Below are positions 1-8,633 of a stretch of 42,108 nt of DNA, piece after piece. The notes below the pieces were generated by a model, which was given only the letters and a program-made list of their open reading frames with translations, was not told the origin of the DNA and searched no databases. How positions within the stretch are numbered: the stretch's first letter is position 1; each line of letters starts with the position of its first letter. The translations under genes and the position numbers were made by a program. Source of the stretch: an uncultured Holophagaceae bacterium (GTDB lineage: Bacteria; Acidobacteriota; Holophagae; Holophagales; Holophagaceae); assembly GCA_903843705.1 (NCBI GenBank), contig CAIMQW010000241.1, forward strand, positions 1 through 42,108, in the 5' to 3' direction.

Positions 1-60
1 CTCAAAGGCTTCCTATCTTCTATCCGGTTTTCAAAGACGCCCCCATGCTTCCACATGGTC
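1..60 (-). promoter_or_regulatory. rRNA-operon leader-like segment at left edge
   Basis: Read on the minus strand, positions 40 to 21 give a TCTTTGAAAAC block followed by CGGATAG. This resembles the boxA-type antitermination leader that precedes the 16S gene in many bacteria. If so, an rRNA operon would start just off the left edge and run leftward. The remaining stretch, 61-220, has no convincing ORF. It holds an A/T run near 144-155 that could serve promoters in either direction. The rRNA gene itself is not in the window, so this is only a resemblance. Confidence 0.3.
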
Positions 61-220
61 GAAACTGCCTTTCGGCTGCTTCTTGCACCCCGCAGCCTCA
101 ACTGCGCAGGACAATCAGACTAACACCAGGGCCCGATGACGCAACAAAAAATTTACCTCGGGGGACCAGAACCTTCCGCCAACGCTACGCCTTAGGCCAT
201 CATGGGCCCATGGAGCTGCC

Positions 221-1093
221 ATGAAGACCCTCCGGAAAGCGGTCATTCCAGTCGCGGGGCTCGGCACCCGATTCCTCCCCGCGACCAAGGCTCAACCCAA
301 GGAAATGCTCCCCTTAGTGGACACGCCGGTCATCCAATACGTGGTCGAGGAGGCCATCCGGGCGGGCATCGAGAGCCTGGTCCTGGTGACAGGGCGGGGC
401 AAGGCGGCCATAGAGAACCATTTCGACGTTGCCTTCGAGCTCGAGGACACCCTGCGGCGCCGGGGGAAGCAGGAGGACCTGGAGCTGGTGCAGGGCATCA
501 GCAACTTGGCCCACTTTGCCTACGTGCGCCAGGGTGAACCCCTGGGTCTCGGCCACGCAGTCCTCTGCGCGCGCTACGCTGTCGGCGACGAGCCCTTCGC
601 CCTGCTCCTCGGCGACGATGTCTTTGATGAGCGGGACTCGGCGCTGGAAGCCCTCATCGCCGCCTATCACGCCACAGGAAAGTCCGTGGTGGGCGTGCAG
701 GAAGTGCCCCTGGACCATGTCTCCCGATACGGCATCGTCAACGCCACGGATACCCACGACGCACCATGGGATGTGACAACCATTGTCGAAAAGCCAGCGC
801 CGGAAGACGCACCCAGCCGGTGGGCCGTGGTCGGCCGCTACGTGCTGGAACCCCGCGTCTTCGAGCACCTGGCCGCGCTGGAACCCGGGGTCGGCGGCGA
901 GTACCAGCTCACCGATGCCCTGGCCGCCTTGGCCCGGGAAGGGCGGCTGGTCGCCGCCCCCATTCCCGCCAAGCGCTACGACACCGGCAACAAGCTGGAC
1001 TACCTGAAGGCGAACATCGAGTTCGCCCTCAAGCGTGACGAACTGCGCCCCGAGTTCATCGCCTACCTGAAGGAACTGGCCCGAGGCCTGTAG
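221..1093 (+). CDS. galU: UTP--glucose-1-phosphate uridylyltransferase
   Basis: This enzyme makes UDP-glucose from UTP and glucose-1-phosphate for cell-surface polysaccharide and glycan synthesis in the cytoplasm. The 290 residues match the usual length. The nucleotidyltransferase signature GLGTRFLPATKAQPKEMLPL lies at residues 14-33, with TPVIQYVVEEA following. The metal/nucleotide segment LLLGDDVF is near residue 128, VEKP near 190, and the GGEYQLTDAL block near 226. A GGAG five bases before the ATG supports this start. An out-of-frame ORF begins slightly upstream at 202 and is a shadow. The gene stands alone and converges on copA with a 6-bp gap; no hairpin terminator with a T-run is visible between them. 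Identification is secure. Confidence 0.95.
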   Translation: MKTLRKAVIPVAGLGTRFLPATKAQPKEMLPLVDTPVIQYVVEEAIRAGIESLVLVTGRGKAAIENHFDVAFELEDTLRRRGKQEDLELVQGISNLAHFAYVRQGEPLGLGHAVLCARYAVGDEPFALLLGDDVFDERDSALEALIAAYHATGKSVVGVQEVPLDHVSRYGIVNATDTHDAPWDVTTIVEKPAPEDAPSRWAVVGRYVLEPRVFEHLAALEPGVGGEYQLTDALAALAREGRLVAAPIPAKRYDTGNKLDYLKANIEFALKRDELRPEFIAYLKELARGL

Positions 1094-1099
1094 CTCGGG

Positions 1100-3205
1100 T
1101 CAGCGCCGCAGGCGCAGCGCGTTGAGCACCACCGTGAGGCTGCTCAAGCCCATGGCCACGCCGGCCAGCATGGGGCCGCCGAAGCGCTCCAGTTGCCCGA
1201 GGGCCGCCAGCGGCACCAGCACGAGGTTGTAGCCGAAGGCCCAGCCCAGGTTCTGCCGGATCACGCGATGGGTGCGCCGCGCCAGGCGCCGGGCCGCGAG
1301 GATCGGCTCGAGGCCCGGCCGCAGCAGTACCAGCGGCGCCGCCGCCATGGCGGCCCCTGTGCCCTGCTCCCCCGCCCCGGAGCCCATGGCGATGCCGCAG
1401 TCCGCCTGGGCCAGGGCTGGTGCGTCATTCACACCGTCGCCCACGAAGCAGACCACCGCACCCTGTGCTTGCAGCGTCTTGAGGTGCGCCAGCTTGGCTT
1501 CCGGACGCACCTCGGCCGTCACCTCCGAGATGCCCGCGGCCTCTGCCATGGCCAGCGCCGGAGCGGCCCGGTCCCCGGTCAGCAGGTGCAGGCGCAGGCC
1601 CTGCTGCCTGAGCTGGGCCACCACGCCAGGGGCCTCGGCGCGCAGCCGGTCTCCGAGGATGAACACCCCCTGGAGCCCTGAAGCATCGGCGAGCCCCACG
1701 GCGATGCCGTCATCCTCGATCGGGGGGAAGGCCGTCTCTAGAAAAGCGGCACTGCCCAGGCGCCAGGCCCGGCCTTCCACGTCCCCGGTGATCCCGCCCC
1801 CGGGGTGAGACCGGAAGGCCTGAACCGGAAGGTCCGGCCCGGCATGGGCCGCACGGAGTCCCCGGGCGATGGGATGCTCCGAGTCCCGCTCGAGGCTCGC
1901 CCCGACCGCCAGGAGGGAGGCTTCAGGCAGCCCTGCACAGGAGATGATCTGGCGCAGCCGGGGCCGGCCTTCGGTAAGCGTTCCCGTCTTGTCAAAGACC
2001 AGATCGGTAGCCTGGCCCAGGGCCTCCAGGGCGGCAGCATCGCGCACCAGCACGCCCTGACGGGCCGCAGCGCCGAGCCCCACCATCACGGCTACTGGGG
2101 TGGCCAGGCCGAGGGCGCAGGGGCAGGCGATCACCAGCAGCGTCACCGCCGGGCGCCAGGCCTGGGCGAACCCGCCGCCGAGCCACCACCAGCCGGCGAA
2201 GGTCACCGCCGCCAGGACGAGGATGAGTGGCACGAAGACCGCGCTGATCCGGTCGGCCAGGTCCTGGGCCGGTGCCTTGGAGCCCTGCGCCTGGGCCACC
2301 AGCGCGGCCATTCGGGCCAGCTGGGTGTCAGCCCCGACGGCGAGGACCTCCAGCTCCAGGGCCGAACCGTGCACCACCGTGCCTGCCACCAGCGCCTCGC
2401 CCGGGCCCTTGGGCACCGGCAGGGGCTCGCCTGTGAGCATGGACTCATCGACCTCGGCTAGGCCAGAGCTCACACGACCATCCGCAGGCACCGCCTGTCC
2501 CGGCAGCACCCGCACCCGGTCGCCCGGATGCAACGCCGAGACGGGCACCTCCAGCACGGAACCGTCGGCTTCGATCCTCAGCGCGGTGGGGGGCGCAAGA
2601 GAGAGCAGCGCCTTCAGGGCGTCCATAGCCCGGGTCTTCGCCCGGGCTTCGAGATACTTGCCGGTGAGCAGGAAGGCCACTAGGGCCGCGGCAGTCTCAA
2701 AACTGAGGTGATTGGCCCCGTGCCACCACTCGCCCGCCGCGAAGGTCCAGGCGATGCCAGCGCCCAGCGCGATGAGCGTATCCATTGAGGCCTGGCCATG
2801 CCGGGCCTGACGGAGAGCGCGCTGGAAGAAGCCCAGCCCCGCCCCGAAAACCACGGGCGTGGCCAGCAGCAGCTGCACCCACCCGGGGAGGTGCCTACCC
2901 AGGCCCGGGACCATAATCGCCAGCATGGGGGCCGTGAGCACCAGGGCCAGGAGCATGCGCCGCCGGGCGGGAGCAAGGTCATCACCCGCAGGCTTGTCCG
3001 GCTCGATCACGGCCAGGCCGTAGCCGGCATCCTCCATCTGAAAGGCCATGGCCTCGAAGGTTGCGGAGCCCGCCACGGTAACCGTACTGGTGGCCAAGTT
3101 CACGGCCGCCGCGGCCACGCCCGGCGTGGCCTTCAGCGCTTTTTCCACATGGCGCACGCAAGCCGCGCAGGTCATGCCCGAGACGGAATAGGTCTGCTGG
3201 CCCAA
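1100..3205 (-). CDS. copA: Cu(+)-translocating P-type ATPase (P1B-1)
   Basis: This is an inner-membrane pump that exports monovalent copper using ATP. An N-terminal heavy-metal domain with GMTCAAC (residues 10-16) is followed by membrane helices, the actuator loop TGEP (258-261), the ion-binding CPC (361-363), and the phosphorylation motif DKTGT (405-409). SEHPIARG and GDGVNDAP follow in the P/N domains. The late helices carry YN (in GWAFGYN) and MxxSS (in MGLSS), the P1B-1 copper signature. At 701 residues it is a one-HMA version. The start is TTG with CGGAGGG six bases upstream. It is the last gene of the merR-copZ-copA operon, 23 bp after copZ. Family and class are well supported; transport specificity is inferred from the motifs. 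Confidence 0.93.
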   Translation of the reverse strand: MGQQTYSVSGMTCAACVRHVEKALKATPGVAAAAVNLATSTVTVAGSATFEAMAFQMEDAGYGLAVIEPDKPAGDDLAPARRRMLLALVLTAPMLAIMVPGLGRHLPGWVQLLLATPVVFGAGLGFFQRALRQARHGQASMDTLIALGAGIAWTFAAGEWWHGANHLSFETAAALVAFLLTGKYLEARAKTRAMDALKALLSLAPPTALRIEADGSVLEVPVSALHPGDRVRVLPGQAVPADGRVSSGLAEVDESMLTGEPLPVPKGPGEALVAGTVVHGSALELEVLAVGADTQLARMAALVAQAQGSKAPAQDLADRISAVFVPLILVLAAVTFAGWWWLGGGFAQAWRPAVTLLVIACPCALGLATPVAVMVGLGAAARQGVLVRDAAALEALGQATDLVFDKTGTLTEGRPRLRQIISCAGLPEASLLAVGASLERDSEHPIARGLRAAHAGPDLPVQAFRSHPGGGITGDVEGRAWRLGSAAFLETAFPPIEDDGIAVGLADASGLQGVFILGDRLRAEAPGVVAQLRQQGLRLHLLTGDRAAPALAMAEAAGISEVTAEVRPEAKLAHLKTLQAQGAVVCFVGDGVNDAPALAQADCGIAMGSGAGEQGTGAAMAAAPLVLLRPGLEPILAARRLARRTHRVIRQNLGWAFGYNLVLVPLAALGQLERFGGPMLAGVAMGLSSLTVVLNALRLRR

Positions 3206-3228
3206 GGTACGCCCTCCGGGCCCGGGGT

Positions 3229-3435
3229 TCAGGCCGGACCCACCATCTCATACCCCGCCTCGGCCACGCTCGCGGCCATGGCCTCGTAGGAAGCCTCGCC
3301 CTCCACCGTCGCCGTGCCCTTTTCTACGTCCGTGGCGACGGCGGTCACGCCGGCCACCCCCTTCAGGGCCTTCTCCACATGCTTCGCGCAACCGCCACAG
3401 GTCATGCCCTGAACCCGATACACCACACCGTTCAT
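3229..3435 (-). CDS. copZ: CopZ-like copper chaperone (HMA domain)
   Basis: This is a single 68-residue heavy-metal-associated domain, the usual size of a free copper chaperone that passes Cu(I) to the ATPase. The metal site GMTCGGC lies at residues 10-16. The downstream EKALKGVAGV and the terminal AGYEM segment align with the N-terminal domain of the neighbouring ATPase, which suggests a shared or duplicated origin. A strong GGAGG lies five bases before the ATG. It sits between the regulator (18 bp upstream) and copA (23 bp downstream) in one transcription unit, so coordinated copper handling is the natural reading. Other HMA proteins (mercury or zinc) cannot be excluded by sequence alone. 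Confidence 0.88.
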   Translation of the reverse strand: MNGVVYRVQGMTCGGCAKHVEKALKGVAGVTAVATDVEKGTATVEGEASYEAMAASVAEAGYEMVGPA

Positions 3436-3453
3436 GCTTGCCTCCTCCTGTCT

Positions 3454-3936
3454 TCAGGATCTGTGCTCGGCCAGGGCCGGCAGGCGCGCCGACTCCAGAA
3501 GCAGGGTTTCCATCAGGTTGCAGCCCAGGTCCCGGCTGTAGCCATCGGGGGTCCCGAGGGTGTTGCGCAGGATGTCCACCAGGAGCTGAATCTCCATCAG
3601 CCGGCCCTCCAGGACGGTGAGCTTGCCGGACAGGGCCTCCCGGACGTGCTCGCAGGGAGCCGTGTCCTGGCGGAGGGCCCGGAGCAGCTCCTGGACCTCC
3701 TCGAGGCTGAAGCCCGCGGCCTGGGAGGCCTTCAGGATCTGGACCCAGTGCACCGCCTCCGGGGGGAAGAGCCGGTAGCCCTTCGGCGACCGCGGCAGCT
3801 CGCCAAACACGCCGGCATCCGCGTAAAAGCGGAGGTTGCGGGCCGTGATCCCGGAGCGGGCAGCCAGCTGGCCGATCTTCAGCATCCGGATGGGGGTGCT
3901 TACGGCGGGAACGGGGGTGTCGAGTACGGTTGCCAC
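3454..3936 (-). CDS. MerR-family metal-responsive regulator
   Basis: This is a 160-residue MerR activator. The winged-helix segment starts at IGQLAARSGITARNLRFYADAG (about residues 21-42), and a dimerisation helix runs from about 98 to 125. Two cysteines sit where this family binds metal: Cys95 (in PCEH) and Cys139 (in LGCN), 44 residues apart, as in ZntR-type proteins. The start is set at a GTG with AGGAGG just upstream. An in-frame ATG at 4008 lies upstream of the operon's own promoter and is rejected. It is first in an operon with copZ and copA and probably controls it autogenously by twisting the 19-bp-spacer promoter. Serine, not cysteine, is usual at the first position in copper-sensing CueR, so the inducing metal is uncertain. 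Confidence 0.88.
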   Translation of the reverse strand: MATVLDTPVPAVSTPIRMLKIGQLAARSGITARNLRFYADAGVFGELPRSPKGYRLFPPEAVHWVQILKASQAAGFSLEEVQELLRALRQDTAPCEHVREALSGKLTVLEGRLMEIQLLVDILRNTLGTPDGYSRDLGCNLMETLLLESARLPALAEHRS

Positions 3937-3964
3937 GGGAACCTCCTGGTCAACGACTCCCCTT

Positions 3965-3995
3965 AGATTAAGGTTCCAGCTGAGTGGAAACTCAA
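3965..3995 (-). promoter_or_regulatory. MerR-type promoter/operator of the merR-copZ-copA operon
   Basis: On the minus strand, TTGAGT (-35, 3995-3990) and TAATCT (-10, 3970-3965) are separated by exactly 19 bp instead of 17. The spacer contains the dyad TTCCA-N6-TGGAA. The long spacer and central dyad are the hallmark of promoters that MerR proteins activate by DNA distortion. The GTG start of the regulator follows 28 bp downstream of the -10 box. Confidence 0.85.
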
Positions 3996-4015
3996 GGACA
4001 AAAATCACAATTCAA

Positions 4016-5899
4016 CTATATGCGCTCTGAGCGATGTATTAACAAGTGGAGGATGGTCACCGCCGCAGGGGTGATCCCTGGGATCCGGCTGGCCTGGCCC
4101 AGCGTCTCAGGACGATGAAGTGCCAGCTTTTCCAACACTTCTCTGGAAATACCGTGCAGGTGGTCCACCCGCAGGTCCGAGGGGATCCGCACGTGGTCCC
4201 AGGCCCTCTGCCCTTCGAGGAGTCGAGCCTCCCGGTCCCGGTAGGGGGCGTAGCGCAGGTCGAAGAGCAGCAGGTCCCGCTCCCGGGCCGCATCCCAGCC
4301 GGGCTGATTCGGGTCCCAGCCCTCCAGCAGGGCCAGGCAGGCATCGGCCTCCGCCGTCCCCATCTGCTGCCGCCGAAAGAGCTCCGCCAGGGTCAGGCCC
4401 GCGTCCAGCCGGATGCCGGCCCCCGCCGCGACGGCGCCAAAGGGGCTGGTCTGGGTGACCCAGGCCTCGTCGCAGCGGGCCTTCAGCTGCTCGCGGGACG
4501 CCGCCCGGGCCTCGACCTGGGCCAGTTCCTCGGGCGCGAGGGCTCCCACCGCCCGGGCCACAGCCAGCAGGCGGCTGTCCGCCAGGTCGCAGGCCAAGGC
4601 CAGCCGGTGCTCGGCCCGGGCCGTGAGCATGCGGTAGGGCTCGTCCGTACCCTTGGTGACGAGGTCATCCACCATGACGCCGAGGTAGGCCTGGTCCCGG
4701 CCCAGCACCACCGGCTCCTGCTTCCGGAGCCACCGGACGGCGTTGATTCCGGCCAGCAGTCCCTGGCCCGCCGCCTCTTCGTAGCCCGTGGTCCCGTTGA
4801 TCTGACCCGCGAACCAGACCCCCTCCAGCTCCGCCACAGAGAGATCCCGGCGCAGCTGCAGCGGGTCGAAGCTGTCGTATTCGATGGCATAGCCGGGTCG
4901 GAGGATCTCCGCCGCTTCGAAGCCCGGGAGGCTCCGCACCAAGCGCAGCTGCACCTCCGGCGGCAGGGAGGTGGAGAGGCCCGCCAGGTAGGTCTCCTCA
5001 GTTTCCAGACTCTCGGGTTCCACGAAGATCTGGTGCCGCCCCTTGTCCGGGAACTTCACGAACTTGTCCTCGATGGAGGGGCAGTAGCGGGGCCCCACCC
5101 CCTCGATGTGCCCGCCGTAGAGGCTGGACTGGCTGAGGTTCTCCCGCACAATGGCCTCGGTCTGGGCCGTGGTGTGGACGATGTGGCAGGGGACCTGCCG
5201 CTGGGGAATGGTGGTGCTGAAGAAGCTGAAGGGACGGGGCGGGTCGTCGCCCGGCTGGACCAGGAGGCGGCTGAAATCGATGGACCCGCTCGCGATCCGG
5301 GGGCTGGTGCCAGTCTTCAGGCGCCGGTGCCGCAGGCCCAGGCTCCGCAGCTGCTGGGCCAGATGGGTGCTGGCGGGTTCCCCGGCGCGACCCGCCTCCA
5401 GGCGCCGGGCACCGATGAGGACCTGCCCGTTGAGGAAGGTGCCGCTGGTGACCACCACGGCATCGCAGGGCAGCACGGAGCCGTCCAACAGCTCCACCCC
5501 CAGTAGGCCCCGGGTGCCCTCCCGCCAGACCAGCCGGGCGGCCATGCCCTGGCGCAGCTTCAGGTGGGCCGTGCGCTCCAGCAGCCGCCGGGCGGCGATG
5601 CGGTACTTGACCTTGTCGGCCTGAGCCCGGGGCCCGCGTACCGCCACGCCCCGGCTCTCGTTGAGGATGCGGAAGTGAATGCCGGTGGCGTCGATGAGAC
5701 GGCCCATGGCGCCCCCTAGGGCGTCGAGCTCGCGCACCATGTGCCCCTTGCCGACCCCCCCGATGCTGGGATTGCAGCTCATCTGGCCGATCTGGTCGAG
5801 GTTCATCGTAAGCAGGGTCGTGGCCATGCCCATGCGGGCCGCAACCTGCGCTGCCTCAAGTCCCGCGTGCCCTCCGCCGATGACGACAACCTGCTGCAA
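4016..5899 (-). CDS. mnmG: tRNA U34 carboxymethylaminomethyl modification enzyme MnmG (GidA)
   Basis: This is the FAD-dependent subunit that, with MnmE, modifies the wobble uridine of several tRNAs. The Rossmann FAD motif VIGGGHAGLEAA begins at residue 6. SCNPSIGGVGKGH, then the SIEDKFVKFPDK block and INGTTGYEEAAGQG, are diagnostic for MnmG and separate it from TrmFO. I chose a TTG start with GGAGGA four bases upstream. It gives 627 residues, the normal family length, and the Rossmann motif starts right away. The open frame extends to 6340, but that extension runs antisense through pssA and has no family match. No mnmE is in the window. It is divergent from pssA, with 78 bp between starts. 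Confidence 0.95.
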   Translation of the reverse strand: MQQVVVIGGGHAGLEAAQVAARMGMATTLLTMNLDQIGQMSCNPSIGGVGKGHMVRELDALGGAMGRLIDATGIHFRILNESRGVAVRGPRAQADKVKYRIAARRLLERTAHLKLRQGMAARLVWREGTRGLLGVELLDGSVLPCDAVVVTSGTFLNGQVLIGARRLEAGRAGEPASTHLAQQLRSLGLRHRRLKTGTSPRIASGSIDFSRLLVQPGDDPPRPFSFFSTTIPQRQVPCHIVHTTAQTEAIVRENLSQSSLYGGHIEGVGPRYCPSIEDKFVKFPDKGRHQIFVEPESLETEETYLAGLSTSLPPEVQLRLVRSLPGFEAAEILRPGYAIEYDSFDPLQLRRDLSVAELEGVWFAGQINGTTGYEEAAGQGLLAGINAVRWLRKQEPVVLGRDQAYLGVMVDDLVTKGTDEPYRMLTARAEHRLALACDLADSRLLAVARAVGALAPEELAQVEARAASREQLKARCDEAWVTQTSPFGAVAAGAGIRLDAGLTLAELFRRQQMGTAEADACLALLEGWDPNQPGWDAARERDLLLFDLRYAPYRDREARLLEGQRAWDHVRIPSDLRVDHLHGISREVLEKLALHRPETLGQASRIPGITPAAVTILHLLIHRSERI

Positions 5900-5977
5900 A
5901 CGCTCCTCCAGGGGGATCAGGATACCCTCGGGGCCCGGATCCCACCCGGCGGGCATGGGATGTGAGAAACTGAGGCC

Positions 5978-6817
5978 ATGAAACCCCGACTGACCCCCGA
6001 GGAACGCCGAGCCCGTCGCCAGCGCGCGATGCGGCGGGGCATGTTCGTGCTGCCCTCCAGCATCACCATGGCCTCGATCTTCTGCGGCTTCTCCAGCGTG
6101 GTCATGTCCATCAACGCCGCCGGCGCGCGACCGGAGTACTACTTCCAGTGGGCCGCGGGCCTGCTGGTGCTGGCCGGGGTCTTCGACGGCCTCGACGGCC
6201 GGGTGGCCCGGGCCACCAACACCGCTACCGAGTTCGGCGTCCAGCTGGACAGCCTGGCCGACGTGGTGAGCTTCGGCATGGCCCCCGCCATCCTGGCCTA
6301 CCGCTACGGCTTCTTCCACCTGGGCATCCAAGACAGCCACCTCCGGGCCGCTGGCTGGGCCGCCTGCTTCGTGTTCACCGCCTGTGGCGCCCTGCGCCTA
6401 GCCCGCTTCAACGTCAGTGTGGGCGCCGTGGACCCCCGCTACTTCGTGGGCCTCCCGATTCCCGCTGGCGCCGCCTGCGTGGCCTCGGTCATCATCTGGC
6501 ACCCCACCCCGCCCTCGGTGACCTTCTGGGCCTACGCCTTTGCCCTGGAGCTATTCCTGGTGGGCCTGCTGATGGTGTCCACGCTCCGCTTCCCAAGCTT
6601 CAAGAAGAAGGCTGCCAGCCCCAGAACCTCCATGGTCACCAGCCTCAGCATTGTGCTGGTCTTTGCGATGATGATCCTGCTCCAGCACCAGTTCTTCATC
6701 GCGTTCTTCAGCACCTACGTCCTGCTGGCGCTGGCCCTGAACGTGGCCTGGAAAGTCGGCTGGCGCGGCATCGAATCCCCCCAGGACGCCGCGGAAGAGC
6801 CCGAAACCGTCAACTGA
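5978..6817 (+). CDS. pssA: CDP-diacylglycerol--serine O-phosphatidyltransferase
   Basis: This is an integral membrane enzyme that condenses CDP-diacylglycerol with serine to make phosphatidylserine, the precursor of phosphatidylethanolamine. The CDP-alcohol phosphotransferase motif D-x2-D-G-x2-A-R-x8-G-x3-D-x3-D is complete from about residue 70 (FDGLDGRVARATN) to SLADVVSF. Several hydrophobic helices follow, and the C-terminal stretch from about 225 is strongly hydrophobic. The length of 279 residues suits the membrane (type II) PssA. GAGG lies just before the ATG. A phosphatidylserine decarboxylase, often adjacent, is not present here. Among CDP-alcohol transferases the serine enzyme is the best match, but the headgroup is assigned by family resemblance. 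Confidence 0.88.
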   Translation: MKPRLTPEERRARRQRAMRRGMFVLPSSITMASIFCGFSSVVMSINAAGARPEYYFQWAAGLLVLAGVFDGLDGRVARATNTATEFGVQLDSLADVVSFGMAPAILAYRYGFFHLGIQDSHLRAAGWAACFVFTACGALRLARFNVSVGAVDPRYFVGLPIPAGAACVASVIIWHPTPPSVTFWAYAFALELFLVGLLMVSTLRFPSFKKKAASPRTSMVTSLSIVLVFAMMILLQHQFFIAFFSTYVLLALALNVAWKVGWRGIESPQDAAEEPETVN

Positions 6818-6839
6818 GCCGGGCGGAGTCGCTCGCGGA

Positions 6840-8213
6840 TCAGGTCAGGATGCCCGCGATGCAGGCGCTCAGGAAGTTTGCCAGGGTGCCAGCCAGCATG
6901 GCCCGGAAGCCCAGTCGGGCCAGGTCGCCGCGGCGCTCCGGCACCAGCGCGCCGATGCCGCCCACCTGGATGGCGATGCTGCTGAAGTTGGCGAAGCCAC
7001 AGAGGGCGAAGGTGGAGATGAGCCGCGCCTTCGCCGAGAGGTTGGTCATGGCGCCCAGGTCCAGGAAGGCCACGAACTCATTGACCACCATGCGCTTGCC
7101 CAACAGTCCACCCACCTGGCCTGCCTCGGACCAGGGCACCCCCATGAGGAAGGCCGGGACCTTGAAGGCGCCACCCAGCACCCACTCCAGGGAGAAGCCG
7201 GGATGGACGGCCTTCATCAGCCCGTTGATCAGATAGATAAGCGCGATGAAGGCGATCAGCATGACCGCGACGTTGAAGGCCAGCTGGCCGCCCTCGAAGG
7301 CGCCGCGGGCCGCCGCGTCCAGCACGTTGGCATCGTGGCAGGGGATGTCGACCTTTACCTCGCCGGCGGTCTCTGGGGCCTCGACTTCAGGCTCCAGCAG
7401 CTTGGCCATCATCACGGCCCCTGGCGCGGTCATGATCACAGCGGTGAGCAGGTGGACGATGTCCACATGCGCCACCTGCACATAGGCGACCATGATGCTG
7501 CCGGACACGTGGGCCATGCCCGCGGTCATGATGAGCATCAGCTCGCTGCGGGTCATGCGGGCCAGGAAGGGCCGGATGGTGAGCGGCGCCTCAGTCTGAC
7601 CCATGAGGATGCTGGCGGCCACGCTGACGCTCTCGGCGCCGGAGACCTTCAGGAAGCGGCCCATGGCCCGGGCAGCGGCGGTGACCACCCACTGCATCAC
7701 ACCGAGGTAGTAGAGCACCGCGAAGATCGAGGCCACGAAGATGATGGTGGGCAGCACCGCGAAGGCGAAGACCATGCCCACCTTGCTGCCGGGACCGTCG
7801 GATAGGGACCCGAAGACGAAGCTGGCCCCCTCGTGAGCGTAGGTCATGAGGTGTTCCACCACGATGCGCATCTTGTCGAAGGTCGAGCCCACCAGGTTTC
7901 CCCGGAGGAGGCCGACGACGATGACGCCGAACAGCCCCCAGTTGAGCATCTTGTTCTCATAGGACGCGTAGCGGCGAAGCAGCATGGGCGCGAACATCAA
8001 CGCCAGCACCACCCAGCCCATGCCCCGGGGGAAAGGGATGAAGGACAGCAGGCCAGCGAGGGCATCGCCCTTGAGGACGACCAGGGCGAAGATCCACTGG
8101 AGCCCCAAGCCCCAGACGATGGTCCGCCAGTGAATGGCCTTGCGGTTGTGGGAGAGGGCGTAGGCAAAGGCGATGAAGGCCACCATTCCGGCCAGGCCCA
8201 TAAGACGTTCCAT
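6840..8213 (-). CDS. nupC: NupC-type concentrative nucleoside transporter
   Basis: This is a 457-residue inner-membrane symporter of the CNT family, importing nucleosides with protons or sodium. Family motifs are present: GQTEAPLTIRPFL in the first substrate-binding half and VVNEFVAFLDL in the second. Multiple hydrophobic segments include MIRIVVEHLMTY-like and NVAVMLIAFIALIYLINGL helices. GGAG lies six bases before the ATG. It is the last gene of a minus-strand run, nine bases after the Roadblock gene, and converges on pssA with 22 bp between them. Nothing in the sequence tells which nucleosides are carried. No nucleoside catabolic genes are nearby. Confidence 0.9.
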   Translation of the reverse strand: MERLMGLAGMVAFIAFAYALSHNRKAIHWRTIVWGLGLQWIFALVVLKGDALAGLLSFIPFPRGMGWVVLALMFAPMLLRRYASYENKMLNWGLFGVIVVGLLRGNLVGSTFDKMRIVVEHLMTYAHEGASFVFGSLSDGPGSKVGMVFAFAVLPTIIFVASIFAVLYYLGVMQWVVTAAARAMGRFLKVSGAESVSVAASILMGQTEAPLTIRPFLARMTRSELMLIMTAGMAHVSGSIMVAYVQVAHVDIVHLLTAVIMTAPGAVMMAKLLEPEVEAPETAGEVKVDIPCHDANVLDAAARGAFEGGQLAFNVAVMLIAFIALIYLINGLMKAVHPGFSLEWVLGGAFKVPAFLMGVPWSEAGQVGGLLGKRMVVNEFVAFLDLGAMTNLSAKARLISTFALCGFANFSSIAIQVGGIGALVPERRGDLARLGFRAMLAGTLANFLSACIAGILT

Positions 8214-8222
8214 TTAGAGCTC

Positions 8223-8579
8223 CTAGAGTTCCTTATTGAGGGCCTCGACCGCCTGCTCCATGTAGAAGCGGGCGCGGCCCAGCAGGCCATCCCGATGCAT
8301 CACCATGACCAGGGTGCAGTGTTCCATGGCGCCCATCATGAGGATCCAGTGCTGATCGGTGGCGAAGGCGACCTGCTTCACCTCGCCGAGGTCGAACTCC
8401 GCCACAGCCTCCTGGAGATGACGCTTCACCACGTGCTGGTAGGCGCCCAGGAACTGGAGACCTTCGTTGGAGACCTGGATGGTGCGGGCACACACGGGAT
8501 CGCCGTCCCGGTCGTTGAAGGTCGCGGCCAGAGACTCCGGCACGTTTTCGATGAGCTTGTCCAGAATTTGCTGGAACAT
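8223..8579 (-). CDS. Roadblock/LC7-like small protein
   Basis: This 118-residue protein has the alpha-beta pattern of Roadblock/LC7 domains: FQQILDKLIENVPESL helix, strand with DRDGDPV, helix LQFLGAYQHVVKRHL, strands KQVAFATDQHWILMMG and HCTLVMVMH, and a final helix GRARFYMEQAVEALNKEL. Such proteins regulate small Ras-like GTPases such as MglA in polarity and motility. The start is the ATG at 8579 with GGAG eight bases upstream. The open frame continues 30 codons upstream, but those residues show no domain. No GTPase gene lies in the window. The neighbour nupC begins 9 bp downstream, so the two are probably co-transcribed. Function beyond the fold is unknown. Confidence 0.7.
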   Translation of the reverse strand: MFQQILDKLIENVPESLAATFNDRDGDPVCARTIQVSNEGLQFLGAYQHVVKRHLQEAVAEFDLGEVKQVAFATDQHWILMMGAMEHCTLVMVMHRDGLLGRARFYMEQAVEALNKEL

Positions 8580-8633
8580 GGCGGGACTCCGGTTCTGCGT
8601 GCCCAAAGCATGACCGCGATGGGTGTCTATGGC

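Noticed and set aside
1103-1115. Hairpin GCGCC-GCA-GGCGC as a galU terminator
   Set aside because: It is inside the copA coding end and has no T-run after it.
3937-4008. Upstream ATG start of the MerR gene
   Set aside because: It lies upstream of the -35/-10 boxes that drive the same operon, so it could not be in that transcript.
5900-6340. Extension of mnmG by 147 codons upstream of the TTG start
   Set aside because: It overlaps pssA in antisense, has no family match, and the TTG start has a ribosome-binding site and gives normal length.
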